From positions 143,267 through 207,266 of the forward strand of contig NZ_NFJB01000002.1 in assembly GCF_002159645.1 (NCBI RefSeq): a DNA stretch of 64,000 bases. The letters are read 5' to 3'. The notes under the pieces are model-generated. The model searched no databases and had not been told where the DNA came from. It worked only from the letters and a program-made list of their open reading frames with translations. A program made the position numbers and the translations under genes. This DNA is from Parabacteroides sp. An277 (GTDB taxonomy: Bacteria > Bacteroidota > Bacteroidia > Bacteroidales > Tannerellaceae). Below are positions 8,990 to 18,018 of this stretch, in pieces; position 1 is the stretch's first letter; every line of letters starts with the position of its first letter.

Positions 8990-9739
8990 TCAAACCCTTC
9001 CTTCCACCCATTTCGCCGTATAAAAACGAACCGCAAACCAGACATGAAGCAAAGTCGTGGCAAATTTACCATAATATTTGCACATAATCGCATATCTTTC
9101 TTTCAAAGACGCTTTGCGTTGCGTTGTACTCATTCCATCTTCCAAAAAATGAGAAAGAATCATATGTGTATTATACGTCATTTTCGCCATTTTCAGACAA
9201 CGGATACACCAATCGTAATCAGCACTCAAACGATAATGCAAATCATATTCCGGAGCAATCGTACGTTTGGCAATGAAAGATTGATGACAAACCAACATGC
9301 CCATCCGAAAGCTTTTCCATGTTAATCTTTTCGGAGCTCTCAAACGACGCATACCCAGCATTCTTCCATCCGCATCGACAATAGCCGTCTCGCCATAAAC
9401 TACGTCTGGAAGCGTTTTACACTTACTCAACTTATGGGCTACGCGTTGTACTGTATCTGCGCTCGGGAGTGTATCGCCAGCATTGACGAACCAAACATAA
9501 TCACCCGTCGCATGACGCAAACCTTTGTTCATGGCATCATACAAACCATGGTCTGGCTCCGTCGTCCAAAAAGCGATACCTGGCGCATACTCACGAATCA
9601 TATCTACGGTTCTGTCTGTTGAACTTCCGTCGATAATGATATATTCAATGTTTGGATATGATTGACTCAAAATGCTTAAAATAGTCCGCTCTAACCATTT
9701 CTCGGCATTGTATGTAATGGTGATAATAGAGAATTTCAT
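8990..9739 (-). CDS. Family 2 glycosyltransferase
   Basis: The 249-residue GT-A enzyme starts MKFSIITITYNAEKWLERTI, the standard nucleotide-binding start of GT2. IIIDGSSTDRTVDMI and YDAMNKGLRHATGDYVWFVNAGDT carry the acidic residues that bind the sugar nucleotide and metal. It resembles WcaA/Wbb-type enzymes that add one sugar to a lipid-linked polysaccharide repeat. There is no TM segment, so it is probably peripheral at the inner membrane. Its start overlaps the stop of the upstream GT4 gene by 4 bp (ATGA), indicating translational coupling. Donor and acceptor cannot be told from sequence. Confidence 0.88.
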   Translation of the reverse strand: MKFSIITITYNAEKWLERTILSILSQSYPNIEYIIIDGSSTDRTVDMIREYAPGIAFWTTEPDHGLYDAMNKGLRHATGDYVWFVNAGDTLPSADTVQRVAHKLSKCKTLPDVVYGETAIVDADGRMLGMRRLRAPKRLTWKSFRMGMLVCHQSFIAKRTIAPEYDLHYRLSADYDWCIRCLKMAKMTYNTHMILSHFLEDGMSTTQRKASLKERYAIMCKYYGKFATTLLHVWFAVRFYTAKWVEGRV

Positions 9740-10980
9740 TTTACTAATTCATTGTACAAATCTATATAGCGCTTAGCTACCACCTCTTCGGCATATTCTC
9801 GCTGTACTTTCTCCACACAGGCTTCCGATAAGCGAGCTTTATCCGGATAATCCAATACCCAACGAATGCCACGAGCTAAATCTTCTGCATCTTTATAATC
9901 TGCAACATAACCGTTACGCTTGTGATCTATCATCTCAGGAATACCACCTGTACGGAAACCTACACAAGGTGTTCCGCACGCCATTGCTTCCATGATGGTG
10001 TTGGGGAGATTTTCATCTAAGGACGAGGTTACAAACAAATCTACGGCATTATATAGTATAGAAATTTTTACTTCATCGGATAAATAGCCCATCGAATGAA
10101 TAGGAATGGGAAACATACTCTTTATTTCTTGTTTTATCTGCCCGAAGACTACTAATTCTATATCTTTTCGCCTCAATAGAAATAAAGATCGAATGAGATA
10201 ATCAACCCCTTTTCGACTATCTGTTACATTTAATGCACCAAACAGAATCAAATATTTATCTAAAGGTAAATTTAATTCCTTTCGGCAAGCCACTTTTTCT
10301 TTTTGACAAAAGACAGATGCGTTTATTGCATTCGGAATATTTAGTACATGTTTTCTTTTTAATAGCCCACTGACTAAAGCTTTCTGTTTTAGCCAATCAC
10401 TACAACCAACAAATGTTATATTGGCATTTTGATAGATGAATTTCTTTTTGCGATAGACATTTGTTGATAAGTCAAAAGATTGACTCTTTAAATAAAAGCA
10501 AGATTCACAAAGTTCTTGATATTTATTACATTCGCGAGCATGATGGCAAATCCCTGTGCAAGGCCACATGTCATGCATTGTCCAAACAATGGGTTTCCTT
10601 AAATCTACTAATGCTTTAATATCCTTTAAAGAAAGAAACCCTTGATTTATCCAATGCAAATGAATAATATCTGCGTCTTGCACTAACTTATTCCTACTAA
10701 TATCATTACCTACGTTTGCTATCGATACTCGAAACAATTCTGATCTGCTAAAATGATTGAAGAGAAATATGATAAATCGTTCCCAATAAAAACGGAAACA
10801 ATTCAACCATCGCATCCATCCGGAACGATTAACGGTATAAACGTGTTCCTCTTCTCTTACCAAATCACGAACCAACATGTCTGCTTGTATACCTTGTTTT
10901 TGCAAAGCTTGCATCAAACGATGTGCAGCTACGGCCGCTCCACCGATTCTATCAGAAGTGTTTAGAAGTAGGATTTTCAT
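9736..10980 (-). CDS. Family 4 glycosyltransferase (GT-B fold)
   Basis: The 414-residue enzyme starts MKILLLNTSDRIGGAAVAAHRLMQAL, a typical GT4 N-terminus. The C-terminal half has the donor-binding E(x7)E region in SSLDENLPNTIMEAMACGTP followed by GGIPEMIDH. A Cys-rich stretch (CTGICHHARECNKYQELCESC, about residues 140-162) is shared by a subset of Bacteroidetes capsule glycosyltransferases and may bind a metal. It overlaps both neighbouring glycosyltransferase genes by 4 bp. It is expected to add a sugar during surface-polysaccharide repeat-unit assembly; the linkage is unknown. Confidence 0.88.
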   Translation of the reverse strand: MKILLLNTSDRIGGAAVAAHRLMQALQKQGIQADMLVRDLVREEEHVYTVNRSGWMRWLNCFRFYWERFIIFLFNHFSRSELFRVSIANVGNDISRNKLVQDADIIHLHWINQGFLSLKDIKALVDLRKPIVWTMHDMWPCTGICHHARECNKYQELCESCFYLKSQSFDLSTNVYRKKKFIYQNANITFVGCSDWLKQKALVSGLLKRKHVLNIPNAINASVFCQKEKVACRKELNLPLDKYLILFGALNVTDSRKGVDYLIRSLFLLRRKDIELVVFGQIKQEIKSMFPIPIHSMGYLSDEVKISILYNAVDLFVTSSLDENLPNTIMEAMACGTPCVGFRTGGIPEMIDHKRNGYVADYKDAEDLARGIRWVLDYPDKARLSEACVEKVQREYAEEVVAKRYIDLYNELVK

Positions 10981-11927
10981 TTCTTATAGTATTTACAACA
11001 TAATATTGGCCACAAAGCGGCTCTTATAATAGCAATACATGTAGATTTTTCTGAAGCATAAAATATTTTATTGCGAAGTTTTATGCAAAGTAGAGAGGCT
11101 TTTACTTGTGCAAAGAATGAATTTGTTCCTAATAATTTAGATAATTGTAATGCTGTTTTCAAATTATCTGGTCTAATGGGATATTTCTCCATATATTGAT
11201 GAACAGCATTCATATATCGTTGCATATTCGGATAATTATTTCGATATTGTATTATGCTAGTCCACATATAAGAGATAATGTTATTTATTGTTCGCCTGTT
11301 ATTATCTGGTTTTACATAAGACGCAGCTTTTATATGTCGCCTATGTTTTGTCATAAATTCCTTACATACAGATAATTTACCTCCGTATATATTTGCAGCA
11401 ATTGCTAATTGTGCATCATAAGACCAGTTCTTTTCTTCAGGTAACAAGTTTACTAATTCCTTTTTAAATAACATGGCATGTCCTGGTATCACCGGATAGA
11501 AAATTAGGCGTTCCAAACCATAGTTTGGAACTCTTCTGTCTATATTTAGTGGAATATTTTCATTGGTGAACGGTGAGCTTAATGAAAAACATAAAAGATT
11601 GTTATCTATGCATTTTATTTGTTTTTCTATTTTCTCTAAATCCCAGATATCATCTTGATCTGAAATAGCAATATATTCACCTTTTGCTAAATGAATAGCA
11701 GATATGAAATTCTGGGTTATGCCTTTTTGTTGAGTATTTTGATGTATTTTTATAAAATCATATTTTAGAAAATATTCTTTTACTATATCTACCGTCTCAT
11801 CCGTAGAACAATCATCTTGCACTATCAGTTCATAAATTGGATATGTCTGATTGAGAATTGAATCCAATTGTTCACGTAAATACTTTGCACCATTATAAGT
11901 GCACATCACTACTGATACGGTTTTCAT
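10977..11927 (-). CDS. Family 2 glycosyltransferase, intact paralogue of the broken gene at 13873-14832
   Basis: The 316-residue protein starts MKTVSVVMCTYNGAKYLREQ. QDDCSTDETVDIV and the catalytic-domain motif DQDDIW are intact. The first 50 residues are almost identical to those of the pseudogene at 13873-14832, and the rest is alignable, for example PGHAMLFKK against PGHTMLIRR. It resembles WbbL/rhamnosyltransferase-type enzymes. It overlaps the GT4 gene by 4 bp. Base composition is strongly A+T-rich compared with the flanking ugd and yfhO genes, as often seen in horizontally exchanged O-antigen/capsule cores. Confidence 0.87.
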   Translation of the reverse strand: MKTVSVVMCTYNGAKYLREQLDSILNQTYPIYELIVQDDCSTDETVDIVKEYFLKYDFIKIHQNTQQKGITQNFISAIHLAKGEYIAISDQDDIWDLEKIEKQIKCIDNNLLCFSLSSPFTNENIPLNIDRRVPNYGLERLIFYPVIPGHAMLFKKELVNLLPEEKNWSYDAQLAIAANIYGGKLSVCKEFMTKHRRHIKAASYVKPDNNRRTINNIISYMWTSIIQYRNNYPNMQRYMNAVHQYMEKYPIRPDNLKTALQLSKLLGTNSFFAQVKASLLCIKLRNKIFYASEKSTCIAIIRAALWPILCCKYYKK

Positions 11928-11934
11928 ATCGTAT

Positions 11935-12834
11935 TTATAATTGTTCTATAATATATCTCATTAATCTCTTATATGAAAAGAAATTATTCCGAACCGCTTT
12001 TCTATCTATTTCCCGATTACACATAATATATTCCGGATGTTTCAAAGGGAAATGGATAGGTGTGGAAGGAACAAACAATTTATGCGCATTTTTAGTGGTA
12101 TGCGTTGCATTGGGGTCGCCCAATCCAATATTAGTAACTAAATTAACCGAAGGATAAATGGACAACTGATGTTGTGTTCGCAACATATAATAATAAAATA
12201 CGCCCCATGGATTTAAACCATGCCGATGATATAACGCATCTGGAATAAAACTATTGAAATAAATTTCTTCCCATTTATTACAGAAAAGGGATTTCCTACG
12301 CTCTGGATATTTTTCCCAAAAAGGAAAGTTCACATCCATGTTTTTCCATACACGACGCCAAGTAGCCCATCCCCAAATATGTGTAATATTACAAAAGTCA
12401 TAACTCCATCCGTTTTTTACGATACCGGGCAAAAAACAATTTCCACCAATATGTCCAATTCGCTGGTCATCTTTATATCGTTCTAATAATTCCTCACAAA
12501 ACGGGAAAAATGATAAATCCGGTAAACAATCGTCTTCCAAAATTATCCCTTGTTCCTCTTGTTCAAAAAACCATGAAATAGCCGACGAAATCGCTATTTT
12601 ACAACCCAAATTCTTATCTCGATACAAATGTCTTACTTCACAAGGCCAATCTACTTTCGAGACAATTTCTTTTACCTCTTTGCAACGTAGCTTTTCATCA
12701 TCTCTTCCTTCGCGAGGCGCATCGGCGGCAATATACAACCGTGCAGGTTGTACTTCCCGAATCCGGTTAAATACAACCTGCGTCGTATCCGGACGATTGA
12801 AAACCAAAAAAAGAATCGGTGTATTATATGTCAT
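11935..12834 (-). CDS. GT2-like nucleotide-diphospho-sugar transferase (HlpA-type)
   Basis: The 299-residue protein starts MTYNTPILFLVFNRPDTTQVVF and carries LYIAADAPREGRDDE and the acidic motif GIILEDDCLPDLSFFPF. This pattern is that of proteins annotated as nucleotide-diphospho-sugar transferase or hemolysin-like HlpA, often found in polysaccharide loci. The GT-A fold and membrane-peripheral role are inferred. It lies 7 bp upstream of the next glycosyltransferase and 148 bp below another. A TATTTTTG sequence on the minus strand at 12850-12857 might be a promoter box, but the -33 element is unconvincing. Confidence 0.72.
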   Translation of the reverse strand: MTYNTPILFLVFNRPDTTQVVFNRIREVQPARLYIAADAPREGRDDEKLRCKEVKEIVSKVDWPCEVRHLYRDKNLGCKIAISSAISWFFEQEEQGIILEDDCLPDLSFFPFCEELLERYKDDQRIGHIGGNCFLPGIVKNGWSYDFCNITHIWGWATWRRVWKNMDVNFPFWEKYPERRKSLFCNKWEEIYFNSFIPDALYHRHGLNPWGVFYYYMLRTQHQLSIYPSVNLVTNIGLGDPNATHTTKNAHKLFVPSTPIHFPLKHPEYIMCNREIDRKAVRNNFFSYKRLMRYIIEQL

Positions 12835-12982
12835 GACTTCATATGCTTACAAAAATAAAACAATCGTCATATTTCTCCATCCATTTTCCTAAAATCACGC
12901 CGCCATTTCCGGAAATTACGCCGTAAATAGGAACGTTTATAGTTATAATTGGAAAGGATTATAGGCATGAATAAAAATCGAA

Positions 12983-13864
12983 TCAATGAAAAGGTTTATA
13001 ACCAAAATGTCCTATTAGAAAATCCATTACCCCATATATATATGCTTTCAATATATCATATTTCCCCTGCCTTAAATAATTGATTATATTATGCGGTACA
13101 ATAAATAATAAATGATAAGCAATCGCATAAAAACGTTTTTCCCCTTTTAAATTTCTTTTGTATAAGAGTAAACGATTTCTTGCATTGTAATAACAAACCA
13201 ATGGGGAATTTTTTCCTGTTGAACAACTACCAATATGCAACAATTCAACACGAGGTTCGTATAAAAGGTGAAAACCTTTCTTTTGAAGGTGAAGAGATAA
13301 ATCTACTTCTTCCGAATATAAAAAATACTCCTCAGGCCAACCATTGACTGACTTTAGAGCTTGTTTGGAAATCATAACGGCAGCTCCATGTATTAAAGGT
13401 GTCTCAACTGTATGGAAATCAACCTCTGAGTTCCGATAATGAATCTTATGTAAATAAGGATCTAACGGTTCACAACCAGCATAATTCAAACTACCATCTA
13501 AGTTCCTTATTTTAGGTGATATTGCTGCAATAGTAGGGTCATTCATTATTTTATTTAGTAGAAGGGATATACAATCTTGTTCTATAAGGACATCATTATT
13601 GATGAATAGAAAGTATTCTCCTTTTGCTTGTTTCACTCCTAAATTATTTCCTCCTGAAAAACCTAAGTTTTTTTCACTACGAATACTTTTTATCCATGGA
13701 TATTCTTTTTGCAGTAGAATTGCTTCATCCTCTTTTGAACCATTATCTACAACTATTACTTCCCATTCGCTTGTTAAGAATGGATACAAAGAATTGAGAA
13801 AATTCTTTGTGTAAGAAAGACCGTTGAAATTAATAGTTATGATGGAAAGAATTATATCAGACAT
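12983..13864 (-). CDS. Family 2 glycosyltransferase (rhamnosyltransferase-like)
   Basis: The 293-residue protein starts MSDIILSIITINFNGLSYTKNFL. VVDNGSKEDEAIL, NLGFSGGNNLGVKQAKGEYFLFINND and the later EEYFLYSEEVDLSLHL are typical of the GT2 subgroup that includes dTDP-rhamnosyl transferases. The C-terminal segment includes an amphipathic stretch that may sit on the membrane. The gene follows the nonsense-mutated glycosyltransferase by 8 bp. The donor sugar is inferred only from general family resemblance; no rhamnose biosynthesis genes are in the window. Confidence 0.85.
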   Translation of the reverse strand: MSDIILSIITINFNGLSYTKNFLNSLYPFLTSEWEVIVVDNGSKEDEAILLQKEYPWIKSIRSEKNLGFSGGNNLGVKQAKGEYFLFINNDVLIEQDCISLLLNKIMNDPTIAAISPKIRNLDGSLNYAGCEPLDPYLHKIHYRNSEVDFHTVETPLIHGAAVMISKQALKSVNGWPEEYFLYSEEVDLSLHLQKKGFHLLYEPRVELLHIGSCSTGKNSPLVCYYNARNRLLLYKRNLKGEKRFYAIAYHLLFIVPHNIINYLRQGKYDILKAYIYGVMDFLIGHFGYKPFH

Positions 13865-13872
13865 AAAAACAA

Positions 13873-14832
13873 CTACAGATTGAAGCTACAATTATTATAA
13901 CTAAAAATGAACGGATAAAAGAAACCTCGGATACGATTATTACTCTTGCTCAAATTGGGATATATCAAATGACTATTCTTCGAACATAAGATACAAAGTC
14001 TTAACAAAGATATATAATCAGAACATAATAAAAGAGATGCAATTTTTCTAACCAAATCATTTGCATATTTAGCTTGTACAATTGACGAATAAAATATGGT
14101 CCAAGCCTTTTTCTTTCTTAATTGTGCCAAATTTCTTATTCCACATAAGTAAGGTTGATACGTCGGTTTTATAACTTCTTTTCTGATATATTTCTCTCGC
14201 ATCGTTCTTATTGCAGACTTTTCATGTATCCTATGCCAACTTAATGCAAATTCAACCCTGACGATGCTATTATTTAAGGATGCAAATACAGCTAACCACC
14301 AATCATAATAAATACATTCACTCCAATTATTTAATTCCATGCAGAATGAACGACGAATCAACATTGTATGACCTGGAATCGTATTAACAAATATCAAACG
14401 TTCAGAATTAAACAATGGAGTCAATAAATATTTATTAGAATCCGCATAGTTCTCACCTGCATAATATGCACTACAACATAAATTCTTATTTCCAATAGTT
14501 TCTATTTGCTTTTCTATCTTATACTTATACTATATATCATCCTGATCCGCAATAGCTATATATTCTCCTTTTGCCTTTTGTATAGCTGTTAAGAAATTAC
14601 GATTGAAGCCTAAATTTTTTTCATTGATATATATCTTGATATCAACTTGAGGAAATCTTACCTGATACTCTTTCACAATTTCCACCGTTTCATCCGTCGA
14701 ACAATCATCTTGTACTATCAATTCATAAATCGGATACGTTTGATTTAATATCGAATCTAATTGTTCACGAATAAAACGCGCACCATTATAAGTACACATC
14801 ACCACTGATATTTTCTTTATTTCGACCTCCAT
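13873..14832 (-). pseudogene. Family 2 glycosyltransferase interrupted by one in-frame amber codon
   Basis: The frame from ATG 14832 encodes a normal GT2 start (ISVVMCTYNGARFIREQ) and reaches the active-site motif ADQDDI, then hits TAG at 14530-14532. The same frame continues without any shift (YKYKIEKQIETIGNK and onward) to a stop at 13873, giving 319 codons in total. The intact paralogue at 10977-11927 and the GT2 family have Trp at this exact position (DQDDIW), so a TGG to TAG change explains the break. A restart at ATG 14424 would lack the catalytic domain. I call it a recent nonsense pseudogene; a sequencing error, suppression or a strain polymorphism cannot be excluded. Confidence 0.88.
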
Positions 14833-14833
14833 C

Positions 14834-16276
14834 CTATTTTTTCTTTTTTATCAAATACCCCCAACACTCCTTGAACGTAGCAGACCCCGATAACCATGTT
14901 ATCAACGTGTAGAGCGAGGCTGCTAATAATGTTTTGACGATTATGGATAGGTATATATTTTCAATTTTTAATGTAATCCAATAAGTAAATCCGATAACAA
15001 ATAGGGCTATGCAAGCATAGGGTACAATGTCTTTTAATACATGCCATAAATTCAACCTTATCTCTTTATAAACGAAATAATGCCATACAAACAACCAAAG
15101 CATGTTCACGCAAACATATACGCAAGACATCGTATAAATACCATACGGATGAAGCAACAACATGAGAATGAGTTGCAACATACCAAGTGCTACAGTATTT
15201 CCTAAATAGACATTCGATTTACCCTTACTTATCAACAAGTTCGTGTATAATCCCGCAATAGGAATGAAAGTACCACCAATGGCTAATATTTGTAAGATAT
15301 GTGCGCTTTCCAGCCATTTATCGGTAATGGCTATTGTTATCAGTTCAGGAGCAATCAAGGACAACCCCAACATGGCTGGAAAAGAAATAAAAGCGGTGAA
15401 ACGAAGCATTTTACGAAAAGCACGTACCTGACGCTCCGGCTCATCGTTTATTTGTGCAAACAACGGTTGCGCCACACCTCCTACCATACCGGAAATCAAT
15501 GAATGTCCCCGGTAATTCCAGTTATTTGCTTGGTTAAATTGTCCGACTTCCTTTTCGCCATAAAAACGTCCCAAAATCACAGAGAACAAATTATTATTGA
15601 TATGCGTAAAAATATTGGTTAATAATAATTTGCTACTGAATCCTAACATCTCGCGAATAGGTCGGAAGTTCCACTGAAGCGTGGGACGCCAAGGACATAC
15701 ATTCCACACACAAAGAGTCAGTATGCTGATGTATACTAAACTCTGTGTCGCTAAACTCCAATAGGAAAAACCATTGAATGCCAACGTCACACCCACAATT
15801 CCTGAAAGCCCTAATGCCAAAATCGTAGCTATCGACCTTTGCCTTACCTGCAAAGTACGGAATAGGTAAGCAGACGGTATGATTCCCAAACTGGAAATGA
15901 AAAAGCCAAGAAAGGCATAGCGCGCTAATGGTATCAATTTCGGTTCGTTATAGAAATCTGCTATCAACGGTGCTAAGAAAAACAATATCCAATATAGGCA
16001 AAAACTAATAGAAATAGAAAACCAAAATACCGCATTATACTCCTCATGTTTTACCTCCTTTTTATTGGCTAACGCCGCAATGAATCCACTTTCTTGCAAC
16101 GAACCGGCAATCAACGAGAATATGGTCAGCATACCAACCATCCCGTAATCTTCCGGACTTAATATACGCCCCAAAAAGATACCGAACAGCAGGTTCAGGA
16201 ATTGCATCGAACCGTTGTTGATGAATCCCCAAAACAATCCACGGGCGGTTTTCTGCTTGAGTGTTTCTTCGGGCAT
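14834..16276 (-). CDS. Polysaccharide flippase of the MOP superfamily (Wzx/WzxC-like)
   Basis: The 480-residue protein has about 12-14 TM segments. The start MPEETLKQKTARGLFWGFI and the motif GRILSPEDYGMVGMLTIFS are typical of the Polysacc_synt/WzxC group that moves undecaprenyl-diphosphate-linked repeat units or teichuronic-type chains across the inner membrane. It lies 20 bp downstream of ugd and 1 bp upstream of the broken glycosyltransferase, so it heads the glycosyltransferase operon. No Wzy-type polymerase is visible in the immediate cluster; the O-antigen-ligase-like gene at 60899-62863 is far away. Confidence 0.87.
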   Translation of the reverse strand: MPEETLKQKTARGLFWGFINNGSMQFLNLLFGIFLGRILSPEDYGMVGMLTIFSLIAGSLQESGFIAALANKKEVKHEEYNAVFWFSISISFCLYWILFFLAPLIADFYNEPKLIPLARYAFLGFFISSLGIIPSAYLFRTLQVRQRSIATILALGLSGIVGVTLAFNGFSYWSLATQSLVYISILTLCVWNVCPWRPTLQWNFRPIREMLGFSSKLLLTNIFTHINNNLFSVILGRFYGEKEVGQFNQANNWNYRGHSLISGMVGGVAQPLFAQINDEPERQVRAFRKMLRFTAFISFPAMLGLSLIAPELITIAITDKWLESAHILQILAIGGTFIPIAGLYTNLLISKGKSNVYLGNTVALGMLQLILMLLLHPYGIYTMSCVYVCVNMLWLFVWHYFVYKEIRLNLWHVLKDIVPYACIALFVIGFTYWITLKIENIYLSIIVKTLLAASLYTLITWLSGSATFKECWGYLIKKKK

Positions 16277-16296
16277 TTTTTATCTATGCTGAGAAT

Positions 16297-17610
16297 TTAC
16301 CTTCCAATACAATGGTATTCAAATCCGTATTCTTCCATCTCCTTCGGTTCGTAGATATTTCGTCCGTCGATAACCAAGGGATTCTTCATCAGTTTCTTGA
16401 TAGCGGCCCAGCTTGGCATCCGGAATTCTTTCCATTCCGTAAAGAGCAGGAGGGCGTCGGCCTCTATCACCGCATCATATATATCCTTCGCATAATGGAT
16501 GGCATCGCCGATACGTCGTTTCGATTCAGGCATAGCTACGGGGTCGTAAGCATATACTTCGCATCCGGCGTCGAGCAATTTCTGGATAACGACAAGCGAG
16601 GGTGCCTCGCGCATATCGTCAGTTTCTGGTTTGAATGCCAATCCCCAGATGGCTATCCGTCTCCCTTTCAAATCTCCTTGGAAGTAATCGTAGGTTTTCC
16701 GGTAGAGGATGGATTTTTGCGCTTCGTTCACCTCTTCCACGGCTTGCAAGATACGCATCGGATAACCATGGTCTGCTGCCGTCTTGACCAACGCTTTCAC
16801 ATCTTTCGGGAAGCAAGAACCGCCGTAACCGCAACCCGGATAGAGGAACCGATGGCCGATGCGGACGTCGCTCCCGATTCCTTTGCGCACCATGTTCACA
16901 TCGGCACCCACCCGTTCGCACAGGTTGGCGATGTCATTCATGAAGCTGATGCGCGTGGCGAGCATCGCGTTTGCGGCATATTTCGTCATCTCGGCCGAGG
17001 GCACATCCATGAAGATAACCCGGAAATTATTCAACAAGAAGGGGCGGTAAAGACGACTCATCAACTCTTTGGAACGTTCCGATTCGACGCCCACCACAAT
17101 GCGATCCGGACTCATAAAATCCTTGATGGCTGCACCCTCCTTTAGGAATTCCGGGTTGGATGCCACATCGAATGTAAGCGTTGAGCCGCGTTTATCCAAT
17201 TCTTCCTGTATGGCTTGGCGGACCTTCTGCGCCGTCCCGACCGGCACGGTGCTCTTCGTCACAATGGTCAGGTATTTGTCCATGTATTTCCCGACCGTCC
17301 GCGCCACCTCCAGCACGTAATGCAGGTCTGCGCTTCCGTCCTCGTCGGGCGGCGTCCCAACTGCACTGAACACCACCTCCACGTCGTTCAGGCAGACCGA
17401 GAGGTCGGTCAGGAAATGCAAACGTCCCGCTTTTTGGTTGCGCAGCACCATCTCCTCCAAGCCTGGCTCGTAAATGGGCATAATGCCGTTGTTCAAATCC
17501 TCAATCTTCTTTGCGTTGACATCCACGCAATATACTTCCGTTCCCATTTCGGCAAAACAGGTACCGCTGACCAAGCCAACATACCCCGTCCCGACTATCG
17601 CTATTTTCAT
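16297..17610 (-). CDS. ugd: UDP-glucose 6-dehydrogenase family protein
   Basis: The 437-residue cytoplasmic enzyme oxidises UDP-glucose to UDP-glucuronate with two NAD+. The NAD-binding start MKIAIVGTGYVGLVSGTCFAE and the catalytic-cysteine motif GCGYGGSCFPKD (Cys at about 266) are intact, as are the conserved STVPVGTA and NPEFLKEG segments. Length and motifs favour UDP-glucose over UDP-GlcNAc dehydrogenase, but the neighbouring Gfo/Idh and DegT genes would also suit a WbpA-like role. It heads the operon with wzx and the glycosyltransferases and has its own promoter (17712-17743). Confidence 0.9.
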   Translation of the reverse strand: MKIAIVGTGYVGLVSGTCFAEMGTEVYCVDVNAKKIEDLNNGIMPIYEPGLEEMVLRNQKAGRLHFLTDLSVCLNDVEVVFSAVGTPPDEDGSADLHYVLEVARTVGKYMDKYLTIVTKSTVPVGTAQKVRQAIQEELDKRGSTLTFDVASNPEFLKEGAAIKDFMSPDRIVVGVESERSKELMSRLYRPFLLNNFRVIFMDVPSAEMTKYAANAMLATRISFMNDIANLCERVGADVNMVRKGIGSDVRIGHRFLYPGCGYGGSCFPKDVKALVKTAADHGYPMRILQAVEEVNEAQKSILYRKTYDYFQGDLKGRRIAIWGLAFKPETDDMREAPSLVVIQKLLDAGCEVYAYDPVAMPESKRRIGDAIHYAKDIYDAVIEADALLLFTEWKEFRMPSWAAIKKLMKNPLVIDGRNIYEPKEMEEYGFEYHCIGR

Positions 17611-17711
17611 GTTCTTTTTTACTGCAAATGATTACGTTATTATACAAAAGAAAGGGTACCCCAAGGCACACACCGTCTCGTCAGTCCCAAGCGGAGCTGA
17701 CGAAACCCGCA

Positions 17712-17743
17712 CAAAGATAAGGATAAAACCCCAATTTTGCCAA
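17712..17743 (-). promoter_or_regulatory. Promoter of the ugd-wzx-glycosyltransferase operon
   Basis: On the minus strand TTG (17741-17743) is followed after 21 bp by TATCTTTG (17712-17719), a full -7 box. The predicted start near 17706 gives a leader of about 95 nt before the ATG at 17610. Confidence 0.65.
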
Positions 17744-17774
17744 ACGGACAGACCATCCATTTGCTTTTAAATGC

Positions 17775-18000
17775 TATCGGAGTGCCCCGACGAAATCATT
17801 TTTCCTATGATGAAACCGTCCGGGTACCCCGACAGCGCCATTTTTCCTACGATGAAACCGTCCGGGCACCCCGACAGCGCCATTTTTCCTACGATGAAAC
17901 CGTCCGGGCACCCCGACAGAATCATTTTCCCTACGATGAAACCATCCGGGCACCCCGACAGAACCATTTTTCCTACGATGAAACCGTCCGGGTATCCGGG
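17775..18000. repeat. Intergenic tandem repeat, 42-bp unit, about 5.5 copies
   Basis: GATGAAACC recurs at 17809, 17851, 17893, 17935 and 17977, a strict 42-bp period, with a partial copy before it. The unit carries a palindrome of the type GTCCGGGTACCCCGAC and a second weaker one (TTTC...GAAA). The array begins about 19 bp after the stop of the Gfo/Idh gene and ends upstream of the ugd promoter. Because 42 is a multiple of three, all frames stay open and create false ORFs on both strands. Confidence 0.92.
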
Positions 18001-18018
18001 TAAGTGCTTTTTTCTTAC

